Assembly: GCA_900765095.1 (NCBI GenBank)
Contig: CAAFRB010000019.1
Coordinates: forward strand, 1 to 14,358
Length of the DNA stretch: 14,358 nt
Reading direction: 5' to 3'
Origin: Clostridia bacterium
GTDB lineage: Bacteria; Bacillota; Clostridia; TANB77; UBA1234
Below the pieces are notes generated by a model. It made no database searches, was not told the origin of the DNA, and worked only from the letters and a program-made list of their open reading frames with translations. The position numbers were made by a program, and so were the translations under genes. Below, in pieces: positions 7,401 to 14,208 of the stretch (the first letter of the stretch is position 1; the number at the start of each line of letters is the position of its first letter).

Positions 7401-7429
7401 TTGACTTTTTGATGATAATATAATATTCT
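7401..7429 (+). promoter_or_regulatory. Possible second promoter P2 of ftsA
   Basis: TTGACT (7401-7406), 17 bases, TATTCT (7424-7429). An alternative -10, TATAAT (7419-7424), has only a poor -35 at 16 bases (TTTATT, 7397-7402), as is common for activator-dependent promoters. Either version would be directly downstream of the TGTAAY array. Confidence 0.45.
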
Positions 7430-7462
7430 TGAATTGCTAAATTTGATTGGGGGGTGTGTTGC

Positions 7463-8710
7463 TTGGCAATCGGAGATATAATTGTAGGAATTGACATAGG
7501 CACCTCTAAAGTATGTTGTTGTTTAGGACAAATAAATAAATTCAACCAAGTAGAAATATTGAATTCATCTAGTGTAGCTTGTGAGGGATTGAAAAAAGGA
7601 AAAATTGTAAGTCAAGACGCCGTAGCCAGGGCGATAAGATTTGCAGTTAGTGATATAGAAGCAACGCAAGACTTTATAATAAAATCTGCCTATGTAAACA
7701 TTTTAGGAATGTACGTTTCTGTTTTTAAAACAAAACATAGCATAAAATTAGAAGATAAATACGCTGGAGTATCACAGAAAGATATCGATACTCTAATTAA
7801 AAGCGTAGGAAAAATACAGATTCCAGAAGGACAACAAATAATTGATATAGTTCCTTCGAAATTTATTACGGATTCAAGGGTTACTGATGATCCAATAGGA
7901 ATATTTACTGAATATTTAGAAGCCGAGTTGGATGTTGTGATAGCCGATAAATCAGTAGTAAAAAACATTGGAATGGCAATGCAAAAAGCAGGATTACAAA
8001 TAGATGGAATTGTAACAAATGGATTTGCAGTAAAAGATATAGTTCTTTCAGAAGAAGAAAAAGCACAAGGAGTACTACTTCTAGACATAGGAGATGGAAG
8101 TGTAGATATATCAGTATTTAAAAATAATGGTATACTTTACACAGATACAATTCCTGTGGGCGGAGATACCATAACAAATGATATATCTATAGGATTAGAA
8201 ATTTCGTATCAAGAAGCGGACAAATTGAAAAAACAATATGGACTAGCTAGAGTTGCATACATAGATAATGATTACAGTATAACTCTTTCGACATATAATG
8301 GAGATGCGAAAACTAAAACAATAAAATGCTCAGAACTAGTAGAGATAATAGAAGCAAGAGTTGAAGAAATATTTATGATGATAAGAGAAAGATTAACAGA
8401 TAACGGATTGCAAAACCTAGTAAATTCTTGCGTAATATCAGGACAAGGTATAAACTCGATAAACAAAAGTGAGAAAACAGCCGAAGATATATTAAAAGTA
8501 CCAGTTAGATTTGGAAATTCAAAGACGGCTAACTTAATAAAATCAGAATGTTTAGGTGCGTATGGAATAGTAAAATATGTATCTAATATAAAACACTCAA
8601 AAAACATAGGAAGCAGAGTACAACAAGACGTCGAGCAAACATTTTTTGAGAATGTTATACAATCTTTCAAAACACTTTTGGGTTCAAAAACTGATAAATT
8701 AAAGAAGTAG
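7463..8710 (+). CDS. ftsA: Cell division protein FtsA
   Basis: Family role: actin-like ATPase that tethers FtsZ filaments to the membrane and recruits late divisome proteins. TTG 7463 follows GGGGGG (7449-7454) by 8 bases and gives AIGDIIVGIDIGTSKV, the usual N-terminus; a GTG at 7454 lies inside the ribosome binding site and is rejected. The product has 415 residues. Seen: phosphate-1 motif DIGTSK (11-16), the SHS2/1C insertion (about 80-165), phosphate-2 region LLLDIGDGSVDISVF (205-219), IPVGGDTITNDI (230-241), and a C-terminal amphipathic segment (about 397-415, ending KTDKLKK) suited to membrane binding. The phosphate-2 motif reads DIGDGS where DIGGGT is more common. The stop TAG overlaps the ftsZ Shine-Dalgarno site, so the two are translationally coupled. 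Confidence 0.94.
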   Translation: MAIGDIIVGIDIGTSKVCCCLGQINKFNQVEILNSSSVACEGLKKGKIVSQDAVARAIRFAVSDIEATQDFIIKSAYVNILGMYVSVFKTKHSIKLEDKYAGVSQKDIDTLIKSVGKIQIPEGQQIIDIVPSKFITDSRVTDDPIGIFTEYLEAELDVVIADKSVVKNIGMAMQKAGLQIDGIVTNGFAVKDIVLSEEEKAQGVLLLDIGDGSVDISVFKNNGILYTDTIPVGGDTITNDISIGLEISYQEADKLKKQYGLARVAYIDNDYSITLSTYNGDAKTKTIKCSELVEIIEARVEEIFMMIRERLTDNGLQNLVNSCVISGQGINSINKSEKTAEDILKVPVRFGNSKTANLIKSECLGAYGIVKYVSNIKHSKNIGSRVQQDVEQTFFENVIQSFKTLLGSKTDKLKK

Positions 8711-8723
8711 GAGGAATATAAAA

Positions 8724-9842
8724 ATGTACGAACAAGAAACAAATTTTGACGGAATGGCAAAAATTAAGGTTATTGGCGTTGGTGGCGCTGGAAATAATGC
8801 TGTAAACAGAATGATAGATGCAAAAGTAACAGGAGTTGAGTTTATTGCTGTTAATACTGATAGACAAGTATTACAATTATCAAAAGCACCAACAAAAATT
8901 CAAATAGGCGAAAAATTAACTAAATGCTTAGGCGCAGGCGGAAATCCATTAGTAGGAGAACAAGCAGCTGAAGAAACAAAAGAAGAAATTTCAAACGCAT
9001 TAAAAGGCGCTGATATGGTATTCGTAACAGCTGGTATGGGTGGAGGCACAGGAACAGGAGCAGCTCCAATAGTTGCACAACTTGCAAAGGAACAAGGAAT
9101 ACTTACTGTTGCTGTCGTTACGAAACCATTCTTTTACGAAGGAAAAAAAAGAATGCAAAATGCAGAAAGAGGAATAGCAAGCTTAAAAGAAAAAGTAGAT
9201 ACACTTGTTGTTATTCCTAATGATAGAATAATGCAAGTAGCTGATAGAAAAACATCATTCGTAGAAGGCTTCATAATGTCAGATGAAGTTTTACGTCAAG
9301 GTGTACAAGGAATATCAGATTTAATTGCAATTCCAGGTCTAATCAATCTAGACTTTGCTGATGTTAAATCAATAATGTCAGATACAGGAATGGCACACAT
9401 GGGAATCGGTAGAGCATCAGGAGAAAACAGAGCGGAAGAAGCAGCTAAAGCAGCGATAAACAGCCCACTACTAGAATCATCTATAGAAGGAGCACGAGGA
9501 GTATTGCTTAGCATCACAGCAGGACCAGATCTTGCAATATGCGAAGTAACAACAGCAGCTGAACTAGTACAAAAAAGTATAGATGCAGATGCAAACATCA
9601 TTTTTGGTGCTGTCATTGACGAAAAAATGGGAGATGAAATGTCTGTAACAGTAATAGCAACAGGCTTTGACAAAGACAGAGTTCCATTGTCAGCAGTTGC
9701 AGTAGATAGACTACTAGACAAATCAGTATTTGATAAAGGATCAATTCCAGAAGTAAAACCTCAAACAGGAAATCCAAATGACTTAGACGTTCCTACATTT
9801 TTAAGAAAAAGAAACAAAATAATAGACACAAATAATTTTTAA
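8724..9842 (+). CDS. ftsZ: Cell division protein FtsZ
   Basis: Family role: tubulin-like GTPase that polymerises into the Z-ring at midcell, and at polar sites during sporulation. ATG 8724 follows AGGAGG (8709-8714), which overlaps the ftsA stop. The product has 372 residues. Seen: GVGGAGNN (18-25), tubulin signature GGGTGTG (106-112), the T7 synergy loop NLDFADVKS (208-216) that completes the active site of the next subunit, the globular C-terminal domain to about 317, a short linker, and the conserved C-terminal peptide DLDVPTFLRKR (353-363) that binds FtsA, SepF or other membrane tethers. The tail after it is not strongly basic. A strong terminator follows 4 bases later, ending the dcw unit. 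Confidence 0.97.
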   Translation: MYEQETNFDGMAKIKVIGVGGAGNNAVNRMIDAKVTGVEFIAVNTDRQVLQLSKAPTKIQIGEKLTKCLGAGGNPLVGEQAAEETKEEISNALKGADMVFVTAGMGGGTGTGAAPIVAQLAKEQGILTVAVVTKPFFYEGKKRMQNAERGIASLKEKVDTLVVIPNDRIMQVADRKTSFVEGFIMSDEVLRQGVQGISDLIAIPGLINLDFADVKSIMSDTGMAHMGIGRASGENRAEEAAKAAINSPLLESSIEGARGVLLSITAGPDLAICEVTTAAELVQKSIDADANIIFGAVIDEKMGDEMSVTVIATGFDKDRVPLSAVAVDRLLDKSVFDKGSIPEVKPQTGNPNDLDVPTFLRKRNKIIDTNNF

Positions 9843-9846
9843 CAAT

Positions 9847-9877
9847 AAAAAATCCAATTCATAAGAGTTGGATTTTT
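9847..9877 (+). terminator. Intrinsic terminator after ftsZ
   Basis: A 13-bp stem, AAAAATCCAATTC (9848-9860) with GAGTTGGATTTTT (9865-9877), one G-U pair and an ATAA loop. It carries A-runs and T-runs on either side, so it can act on both strands. It separates the division genes from mscS. Confidence 0.85.
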
Positions 9878-9910
9878 ACCTTTTGTATAATAGTAAAGAA
9901 GGAGAAAAAC

Positions 9911-10720
9911 ATGGAAAATTTTTTAAAAGAATATATGAATTTTGATTTGGGAAAAATAGTAGAACAACTATTGCCAATAGTTCTAGTTTTTGTCGTATGC
10001 ATGCTAGCGATAAAAGTTATTATGAGTGCTGTGAAAAGAGGAATAAAGAAAACAAAACTTGAAAAAGGTTTGCATACATTCATAGAAAATACAATAAAAG
10101 TTATACTATACTTCATAATGATGCTAATAATAGCCGATATGCTTAACATTCCAATAAACTCTTTAATAGCAACGTTTAGCGTAGTAGGATTAGCTGCATC
10201 ACTTGCAATACAAGACTCTTTGTCAAACTTGGCAAGTGGAATAATGATTCTAGTTACACATCCGTTTAAATGTGGCGACTACATAGAAGGTGCAGGCACA
10301 AGCGGAACAGTTAGAAGTATCAACTTTACTCATACAGTACTACTAACACCAGATAACATATTAATACACATACCAAATAAACAAATCGTAGGTTCAGTCA
10401 TAACAAACTATTCAGAACAATCAAAAAGAAGACTTGACCTAACTTTTAACATATCATATTCTGCAGATGCTGAAAAAGTAAAAAACATAATGAGAAGTGT
10501 TGTAGACTCACATTCTAAAGTACTAAAAGAAGAACCAATTTTCGTTAGAACTCTAGCATATCAAAGTAGCGGAATAGACTATGCAGTAAGAGTTTGGGTT
10601 AAAACTCAAGACTACTGGGACACATACTTTGATTTACTAGAAGGAATAAAGAAAGAATTAGATGCAAACGGAATCGAAATTCCATTTAACAAATTAGACG
10701 TTAATATTCATCAAGCGTAA
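9911..10720 (+). CDS. mscS: MscS-type small-conductance mechanosensitive channel
   Basis: Family role: homoheptameric membrane channel that opens under tension and releases solutes on hypo-osmotic shock. ATG 9911 follows AAGGAG (9899-9904). The 269-residue product (E. coli MscS has 286) has three hydrophobic helices: TM1 (about 18-40), TM2 (about 60-80) and the pore helix TM3 (about 88-115). TM3 carries the small-residue pattern VVGLAASLAIQDSLSNLASG, followed by HPFKCGDYIEG at the start of the beta domain. The vestibule domain ends in NGIEIPFNKLDVNIHQ, the usual MscS finish. It stands alone between two terminators. A TATAAT at 9886-9891 could be its -10, but no convincing -35 is seen, so its promoter is unclear. 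Confidence 0.93.
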   Translation: MENFLKEYMNFDLGKIVEQLLPIVLVFVVCMLAIKVIMSAVKRGIKKTKLEKGLHTFIENTIKVILYFIMMLIIADMLNIPINSLIATFSVVGLAASLAIQDSLSNLASGIMILVTHPFKCGDYIEGAGTSGTVRSINFTHTVLLTPDNILIHIPNKQIVGSVITNYSEQSKRRLDLTFNISYSADAEKVKNIMRSVVDSHSKVLKEEPIFVRTLAYQSSGIDYAVRVWVKTQDYWDTYFDLLEGIKKELDANGIEIPFNKLDVNIHQA

Positions 10721-10828
10721 GAACTAAGAAAGACGAAAAATAAGAATTTTCATCCATTCGACCATAGAGAAGTATTTAACTGAAAAGAAAATGAAAATCT
10801 TACAAAATCTATTGCTTTCATATTGTAT

Positions 10829-10864
10829 AAAAAACAAGTCATTTTTTGATGGCTTGTTTTTTTT
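10829..10864 (+). terminator. Intrinsic terminator after mscS
   Basis: ACAAGTCAT (10834-10842) pairs with ATGGCTTGT (10849-10857), with one G-U pair and a TTTTTG loop, preceded by an A-run and followed by T to 10864. The 108 bases between mscS and this hairpin hold no gene; they contain a longer, bulged inverted repeat (10742-10753 with 10791-10801) without a T-run. Confidence 0.88.
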
Positions 10865-10877
10865 ATTTCATACATAC

Positions 10878-10911
10878 TTAGACATACTTTTTAACCAGTT
10901 GGAAGTAGAAT
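10878..10911 (+). promoter_or_regulatory. Possible spoIIG-type promoter with overlapping Spo0A-like site
   Basis: TAGACA (10879-10884) and TAGAAT (10906-10911) are separated by 21 bases. The spoIIG promoter of B. subtilis is known for an unusually long spacer (22 bases) and for Spo0A boxes that overlap its -35. Here TTAGACA (10878-10884) is, on the other strand, TGTCTAA, one mismatch from the 0A box TGTCGAA. No standard 17-base sigma-A promoter is visible before spoIIGA. Tentative. Confidence 0.35.
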
Positions 10912-10937
10912 ACAGGCTATAAAGACAAGGAGTAAAA

Positions 10938-11789
10938 ATGACAATATACATAGACTTACTATTTTTTAGAGAAATCTTAATGAACTTCTTTTTAATATTT
11001 TGCACAAACAAGATACAAAACAAAAGAAGTAAGAAAATAGCCATGCTAGCTTCTAGCGTTTTAGGAGCATCTTACACATTGTTATGTCTAATACATCCAT
11101 ACAAAATGCTAATAACGGCAAGAACGTTAATTATGCTGGCGATGGTTTACGTAGGCACAGAGCATACTAATATTGCTGACTATTTAAAAAGTATATTTAC
11201 ATATTATCTATTAAGCTTTTTATGTTCAGGAATCTATTACTACTTCTATAACAATAAAACCAAAGGGTTAATTATTTTAGGCATAGTAACGTTTATAGTA
11301 ATATACCTAATAAAAGATTGTATAGATAAATACAAAATAAGTAGCTATATATGTGGTGTTAATCTAAATTTAAACCGTAATAGAGAATACATAAGAGCAT
11401 TAATAGATACAGGACACACCTTAAAAAGCACTAATAACAATGAAGTAATTGTTTTATCCCCAAGAATAATAAAGAAAACGTGCGATAATCACGCAATAAA
11501 CATACTAATAAACAACATGTTAGTAGAAGAAAATCCGTATATAAAAGAAGTAAAAATTGTAAATTATAAATCGCTAGGGAATAATCACGGAATAAAATAC
11601 GGCTTGCCAGTGAAAAATGTGAAAATAAAATATCAAAACAAGATAATAAATACCAATGCAGTCATAATAGCCAGTGAAGAGGATTTTAATGAATACGATG
11701 CTATTTTAAGTTTATCTATTATAAAAGGAGGAAAATATAATGGAAATTCTAATAATTATGAAAGAAAAGGCGAAGAAGCTATTTGCTAG
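10938..11789 (+). CDS. spoIIGA: SpoIIGA, pro-sigma-E processing peptidase
   Basis: Family role: membrane-anchored aspartic protease of the mother cell that removes the pro-sequence of sigma-E after septation, when signalled by SpoIIR from the forespore. ATG 10938 follows AAGGAG (10927-10932). The 283-residue product has about five hydrophobic helices in residues 1-125, beginning MTIYIDLLFFREILMNFFLIF, then a soluble protease domain. Catalytic Asp157 lies in ALIDTGHTL, where the family more often has DTGN. YGLPVKNVKI and YDAILSLSII near the end match the C-terminal part of the domain. The last 16 codons overlap the start of sigE, so SpoIIGA and its substrate are coupled. The identification rests on topology, the DTG motif and the sigE neighbour, and is firm. 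Confidence 0.92.
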   Translation: MTIYIDLLFFREILMNFFLIFCTNKIQNKRSKKIAMLASSVLGASYTLLCLIHPYKMLITARTLIMLAMVYVGTEHTNIADYLKSIFTYYLLSFLCSGIYYYFYNNKTKGLIILGIVTFIVIYLIKDCIDKYKISSYICGVNLNLNRNREYIRALIDTGHTLKSTNNNEVIVLSPRIIKKTCDNHAINILINNMLVEENPYIKEVKIVNYKSLGNNHGIKYGLPVKNVKIKYQNKIINTNAVIIASEEDFNEYDAILSLSIIKGGKYNGNSNNYERKGEEAIC

Positions 11790-12471
11790 ATTTTTGACTA
11801 TACTGGGAATCAACAACTTAAAGTCCATGTACTACATTGGCGGTAGTGACACACTTCCACCACCACTTACAAGTGAAGAGGAAAACGACATATTAGAAAA
11901 ATTAATGAATAATGACGAAAGCGTAAAAAAGGTTTTAGTAGAAAGAAACCTAAGACTAGTTGTATACATAGCCAAAAAATTTGAAAACACATCAGTTGGA
12001 TTAGAAGATTTAATATCTATAGGAACAATAGGCTTAGTAAAAGCAATAAACACCTATGATGTAAGAAAAAATATTAAGCTAGCAACGTACGCTTCGAGAT
12101 GTATAGAAAATGAAATCCTAATGCACTTGAGAAGGACTAATAAAACCAAGAATGAAGTATCTATAGATGAACCATTAAACACGGATGGTGACGGAAACGA
12201 ATTACTCCTATCAGATGTTATCGGAACGGACGAAGACTTCGTATTCAAAGGAATTGAAAAAGACGTTGATAACCAATTAGTAAAAGAGTCTATAGAAAAA
12301 CTAAACAAACGAGAAAAGAAAATAATGGAATTAAGATTTGGATTCACAACAGGAGTAGAAAAAACACAAAAAGAAGTTGCAGATATATTAGGAATATCCC
12401 AATCATACATTTCAAGACTAGAAAAAAAGATTATACGCAGAATGAAAAAAGAAATGAGCACAAAAATATAA
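11740..12471 (+). CDS. sigE: RNA polymerase sporulation sigma factor sigma-E (precursor)
   Basis: Family role: first mother-cell-specific sigma factor of sporulation, made inactive and membrane-bound, then cut by SpoIIGA. ATG 11740 follows AGGAGG (11726-11731) by 8 bases; ATG 11758 is a second possible start without such a site. The product has 243 residues. Residues 1 to about 30 are the hydrophobic/basic pro-sequence, ahead of the conserved YYIGGSDTLPPPL where processing occurs in relatives. Region 2 (about 69-130) includes NLRLVVYIAKKFENT, LEDLISIGTIGLVKA and ATYASRCIENEILMHLRR. Region 4 (about 188-240) includes REKKIMELRFG and the helix-turn-helix TQKEVADILGISQSYISRLEK. It overlaps spoIIGA by 50 bases. 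Confidence 0.96.
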   Translation: MEILIIMKEKAKKLFARFLTILGINNLKSMYYIGGSDTLPPPLTSEEENDILEKLMNNDESVKKVLVERNLRLVVYIAKKFENTSVGLEDLISIGTIGLVKAINTYDVRKNIKLATYASRCIENEILMHLRRTNKTKNEVSIDEPLNTDGDGNELLLSDVIGTDEDFVFKGIEKDVDNQLVKESIEKLNKREKKIMELRFGFTTGVEKTQKEVADILGISQSYISRLEKKIIRRMKKEMSTKI

Positions 12472-12482
12472 AATTAAAAATT

Positions 12483-12511
12483 GTATACAAAGACCTACTT
12501 TGGAAAAAATG
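12483..12511 (+). promoter_or_regulatory. Sigma-F-like promoter of sigG
   Basis: GTATA (12483-12487) matches the sigma-F -35 GYATA. GGAAAAAATG (12502-12511) matches the -10 consensus GGNNANAHTR. The gap of 14 bases is about one base shorter than usual. sigG is a known sigma-F target in the forespore. Transcription would start near 12518, downstream of the 5' arm of the hairpin that masks the sigG ribosome binding site. Confidence 0.6.
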
Positions 12512-12544
12512 TAATTATAGCAATTCAAAAGGAGGTCTTTTTTT
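12489..12544 (+). promoter_or_regulatory. Hairpin masking the sigG ribosome binding site, terminator-like
   Basis: AAAGACCT-A-CTTT (12489-12501) pairs with AAAG-G-AGGTCTTT (12528-12540): 12 pairs with one A/G mismatch and a 26-base loop. The 3' arm is the sigG Shine-Dalgarno sequence itself. A run of seven T (12538-12544) follows and runs into the TTG start, so the structure could also end transcripts coming from sigE. It can only form in RNA read through from spoIIGA-sigE, not in RNA from the sigma-F-like promoter. Confidence 0.65.
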
Positions 12545-13313
12545 GATAAGAAAAGTAGAGATTTGTGGGGTAAATACCTCAAAATTACCCGTACTTTCAA
12601 ACGAAGAAAAAGAAGAACTATTTAAGAAAATAAAAGAGGGAGATAAAGAAGCTAGAAAAACATTCATAAACGGCAATCTAAAGCTAGTCCTGAGTGTTAT
12701 AAAAAGATTTAGTAACAGAAACGAAAATGTAGACGATTTATTTCAGGTTGGGTGTATAGGGTTAATAAAAGCCATAGACAACTTTGATTTGTCACAAAAC
12801 GTATTATTTTCAACGTATGCAGTACCAATGATTATAGGAGAAATAAGGAGACATTTAAGAGACAACAACTCAATAAGAGTAAGCAGGTCATTAAGAGATA
12901 TAGCATACAAAGCATTACAAATAAGAGAAAGAATCATGACTGAAGAAAACAGGGAAGTAACAATAGAAGAAATAGCAAAAGAACTACAAATAGACAAAGA
13001 AGATATAGCCTACGCACTAGACGCAATACAAGAACCAGTTTCATTATACGAACCAGTATACAACGACGGAGCAGACGGATTATTCATAATGGATCAACTA
13101 AGTGATACCAAAAACATAGACGAAAACTGGATAGAAGACATAGCCATAAGTGAAAGCTTAAAAAGACTAAACGACAGAGAACGACTAATAATAAGAAAAA
13201 GATTCTTTGATGGAAAAACACAAATGGAAGTAGCAGACGAGATAGGAATCTCACAAGCACAAGTGTCAAGACTAGAAAAATCAGCATTACTCCAAATGCG
13301 AAAAAGTATATAA
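12543..13313 (+). CDS. sigG: RNA polymerase sporulation sigma factor sigma-G
   Basis: Family role: late forespore sigma factor that turns on genes for spore DNA protection (SASPs) and germination, and its own gene. TTG 12543 follows AAGGAGGT by 6 bases and gives IRKVEICGVNTSKLPVLSNEE, the typical sigma-G N-terminus. The product has 256 residues. Region 2 (about 40-108) holds VDDLFQVGCIGLIKAIDNFD and the DNA-contacting STYAVPMIIGEIRRHLRD. SIRVSRSLRDIAYKAL (about 118-133) opens region 3. Region 4 (about 204-252) holds NDRERLIIRKRFFDGKTQ and the helix-turn-helix MEVADEIGISQAQVSRLEK. It lies 71 bases after sigE, the order seen in many spore formers. Expression is probably controlled by the sigma-F-like promoter and by the RBS-masking hairpin. 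Confidence 0.97.
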   Translation: MIRKVEICGVNTSKLPVLSNEEKEELFKKIKEGDKEARKTFINGNLKLVLSVIKRFSNRNENVDDLFQVGCIGLIKAIDNFDLSQNVLFSTYAVPMIIGEIRRHLRDNNSIRVSRSLRDIAYKALQIRERIMTEENREVTIEEIAKELQIDKEDIAYALDAIQEPVSLYEPVYNDGADGLFIMDQLSDTKNIDENWIEDIAISESLKRLNDRERLIIRKRFFDGKTQMEVADEIGISQAQVSRLEKSALLQMRKSI

Positions 13314-13325
13314 AACCAAACGTTA

Positions 13326-13400
13326 AACTCTGCATGTTAAAAAAGTATAAAAAATGAAGAGGGTAACTTAACAGCTATATCACAATCAACATGCAGAGTT
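13326..13400 (+). repeat. Perfect 13-bp inverted repeat with 49-base spacer, downstream of sigG
   Basis: AACTCTGCATGTT (13326-13338) is the exact reverse complement of AACATGCAGAGTT (13388-13400). No T-run follows on either strand, so it is not a standard terminator. It is the only obvious structure in the 308-base gap 13314-13621 besides a small GGAGC/GCTCC hairpin (13493-13510), a TACGAA/TTCGTA pair (13446-13451, 13485-13490) and an imperfect 24-base direct repeat (13398-13421, 13452-13475). No gene is seen in this gap. Confidence 0.75.
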
Positions 13401-13621
13401 CATCACACTAACCAATTCACGCGAATCGCTATACCGTAACTAACATACGAAGCTTATCATACCAACCTATTCACGTTCAAACAATTCGTAGCGGAGCTTA
13501 AGCACGCTCCATAAACAAAAACAAAGCCAAAATTGCATTAAGACAAGAACAATTGAATATAATAAAATGAAAAACTTTAAGAAAGGAGAATCGTATAAAC
13601 AAATTATGCGACAATAAAATT

Positions 13622-13852
13622 ATGGGAAGAGCATTAACCTTTAAACAAAAAGAAGTAATAAACCTAAACGATGGAAAAAGACTAGGATACGTGCAAGACG
13701 TAGAAGCAGACTTTGAAAGTGGTGAAATAACGGCTATAGTTGTTCCGGGTACGCCAAAACTTTTTTCAGTAGGCAATAAAAATGACATCGTAATACCATG
13801 GAGCAAAATAAAACGAATAGGCGAAGACATTATACTAGTAGAAATGAATTAA
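13622..13852 (+). CDS. PRC-barrel protein, YlmC/YmxH sporulation-associated family
   Basis: A small single-domain PRC-barrel protein of the YlmC/YmxH type, often found near sporulation genes in Bacillota; its function is not established. Seen: QKEVINLNDGKRLGYVQDVEADFESGEITAIVVPG, the family core, then DIVIPWSKIKRIGEDIILVEM, the closing strands. The 76-residue length is normal. Start is uncertain: ATG 13622 has no ribosome binding site near it, while AAAGGAG (13582-13588) lies 6 bases before an in-frame ATA at 13595, which would add nine residues (NKLCDNKI after the initiator). ATG 13622 matches the usual family length. No clear promoter: a TATAAT (13558-13563) has only a weak -35 (TTGCAT, 19 bases away). 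Confidence 0.85.
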   Translation: MGRALTFKQKEVINLNDGKRLGYVQDVEADFESGEITAIVVPGTPKLFSVGNKNDIVIPWSKIKRIGEDIILVEMN

Positions 13853-14040
13853 AATTGAAACAAAAAAGAACAAAAAACAGGAAAATAAATACATAAAATT
13901 ACAGTAAAATACATTGAAAACATCTAACTAAAAAGCAAATAATAAAATTACAAAAAAACAACTAGCACAAAAATCGCTTAAAGCATTGCAAACACTGAGT
14001 TTTAAAGAAACCAAAAAATACCACGAAAAATAATTAAAAA
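13853..14040. other. A-rich gene-free stretch upstream of rRNA-type promoters
   Basis: No open frame with a ribosome binding site, no tRNA and no hairpin terminator is seen. The + strand is strikingly A-rich with few T runs until shortly before the -35 at 14046. The A-tracts nearest the promoter may act as an UP element, which is usual for rRNA promoters. Confidence 0.5.
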
Positions 14041-14045
14041 AGTTG

Positions 14046-14074
14046 TTGACTTTTGTTTTTTATCGTGCTAATAT
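14046..14074 (+). promoter_or_regulatory. rRNA operon promoter P1
   Basis: TTGACT (14046-14051), 17 bases, TAATAT (14069-14074) with TGC before the -10 (extended). A/T-rich sequence lies directly upstream. It forms a tandem pair with the promoter 134 bases downstream. Confidence 0.8.
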
Positions 14075-14179
14075 ATTCAATGTCGGTTGGGGAAAACAAT
14101 TACTGAAAAGCGAAAATTGTCGAACCTTTAAATATTGAAAAAACTCAATTAAAAGTTTTAAAAAATATTTAAAAAACAG

Positions 14180-14208
14180 TTGACAAGTTATTATACCTCT
14201 GGTATAAT
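14180..14208 (+). promoter_or_regulatory. rRNA operon promoter P2, perfect consensus
   Basis: TTGACA (14180-14185), exactly 17 bases, TATAAT (14203-14208): a full sigma-A consensus match. An A/T tract lies directly upstream. Tandem consensus promoters followed by a long untranslated leader are typical of rRNA operons. Confidence 0.92.

Noticed and set aside
9886..9891. TATAAT as the -10 of an mscS promoter
   Set aside because: No recognisable -35 at 16-18 bases, so not listed as a promoter.
13398..13475. Imperfect direct repeat (about 19 of 24 bases, 54-base period)
   Set aside because: Only two degenerate copies, no link to any gene or structure; not enough to call a repeat array or CRISPR.
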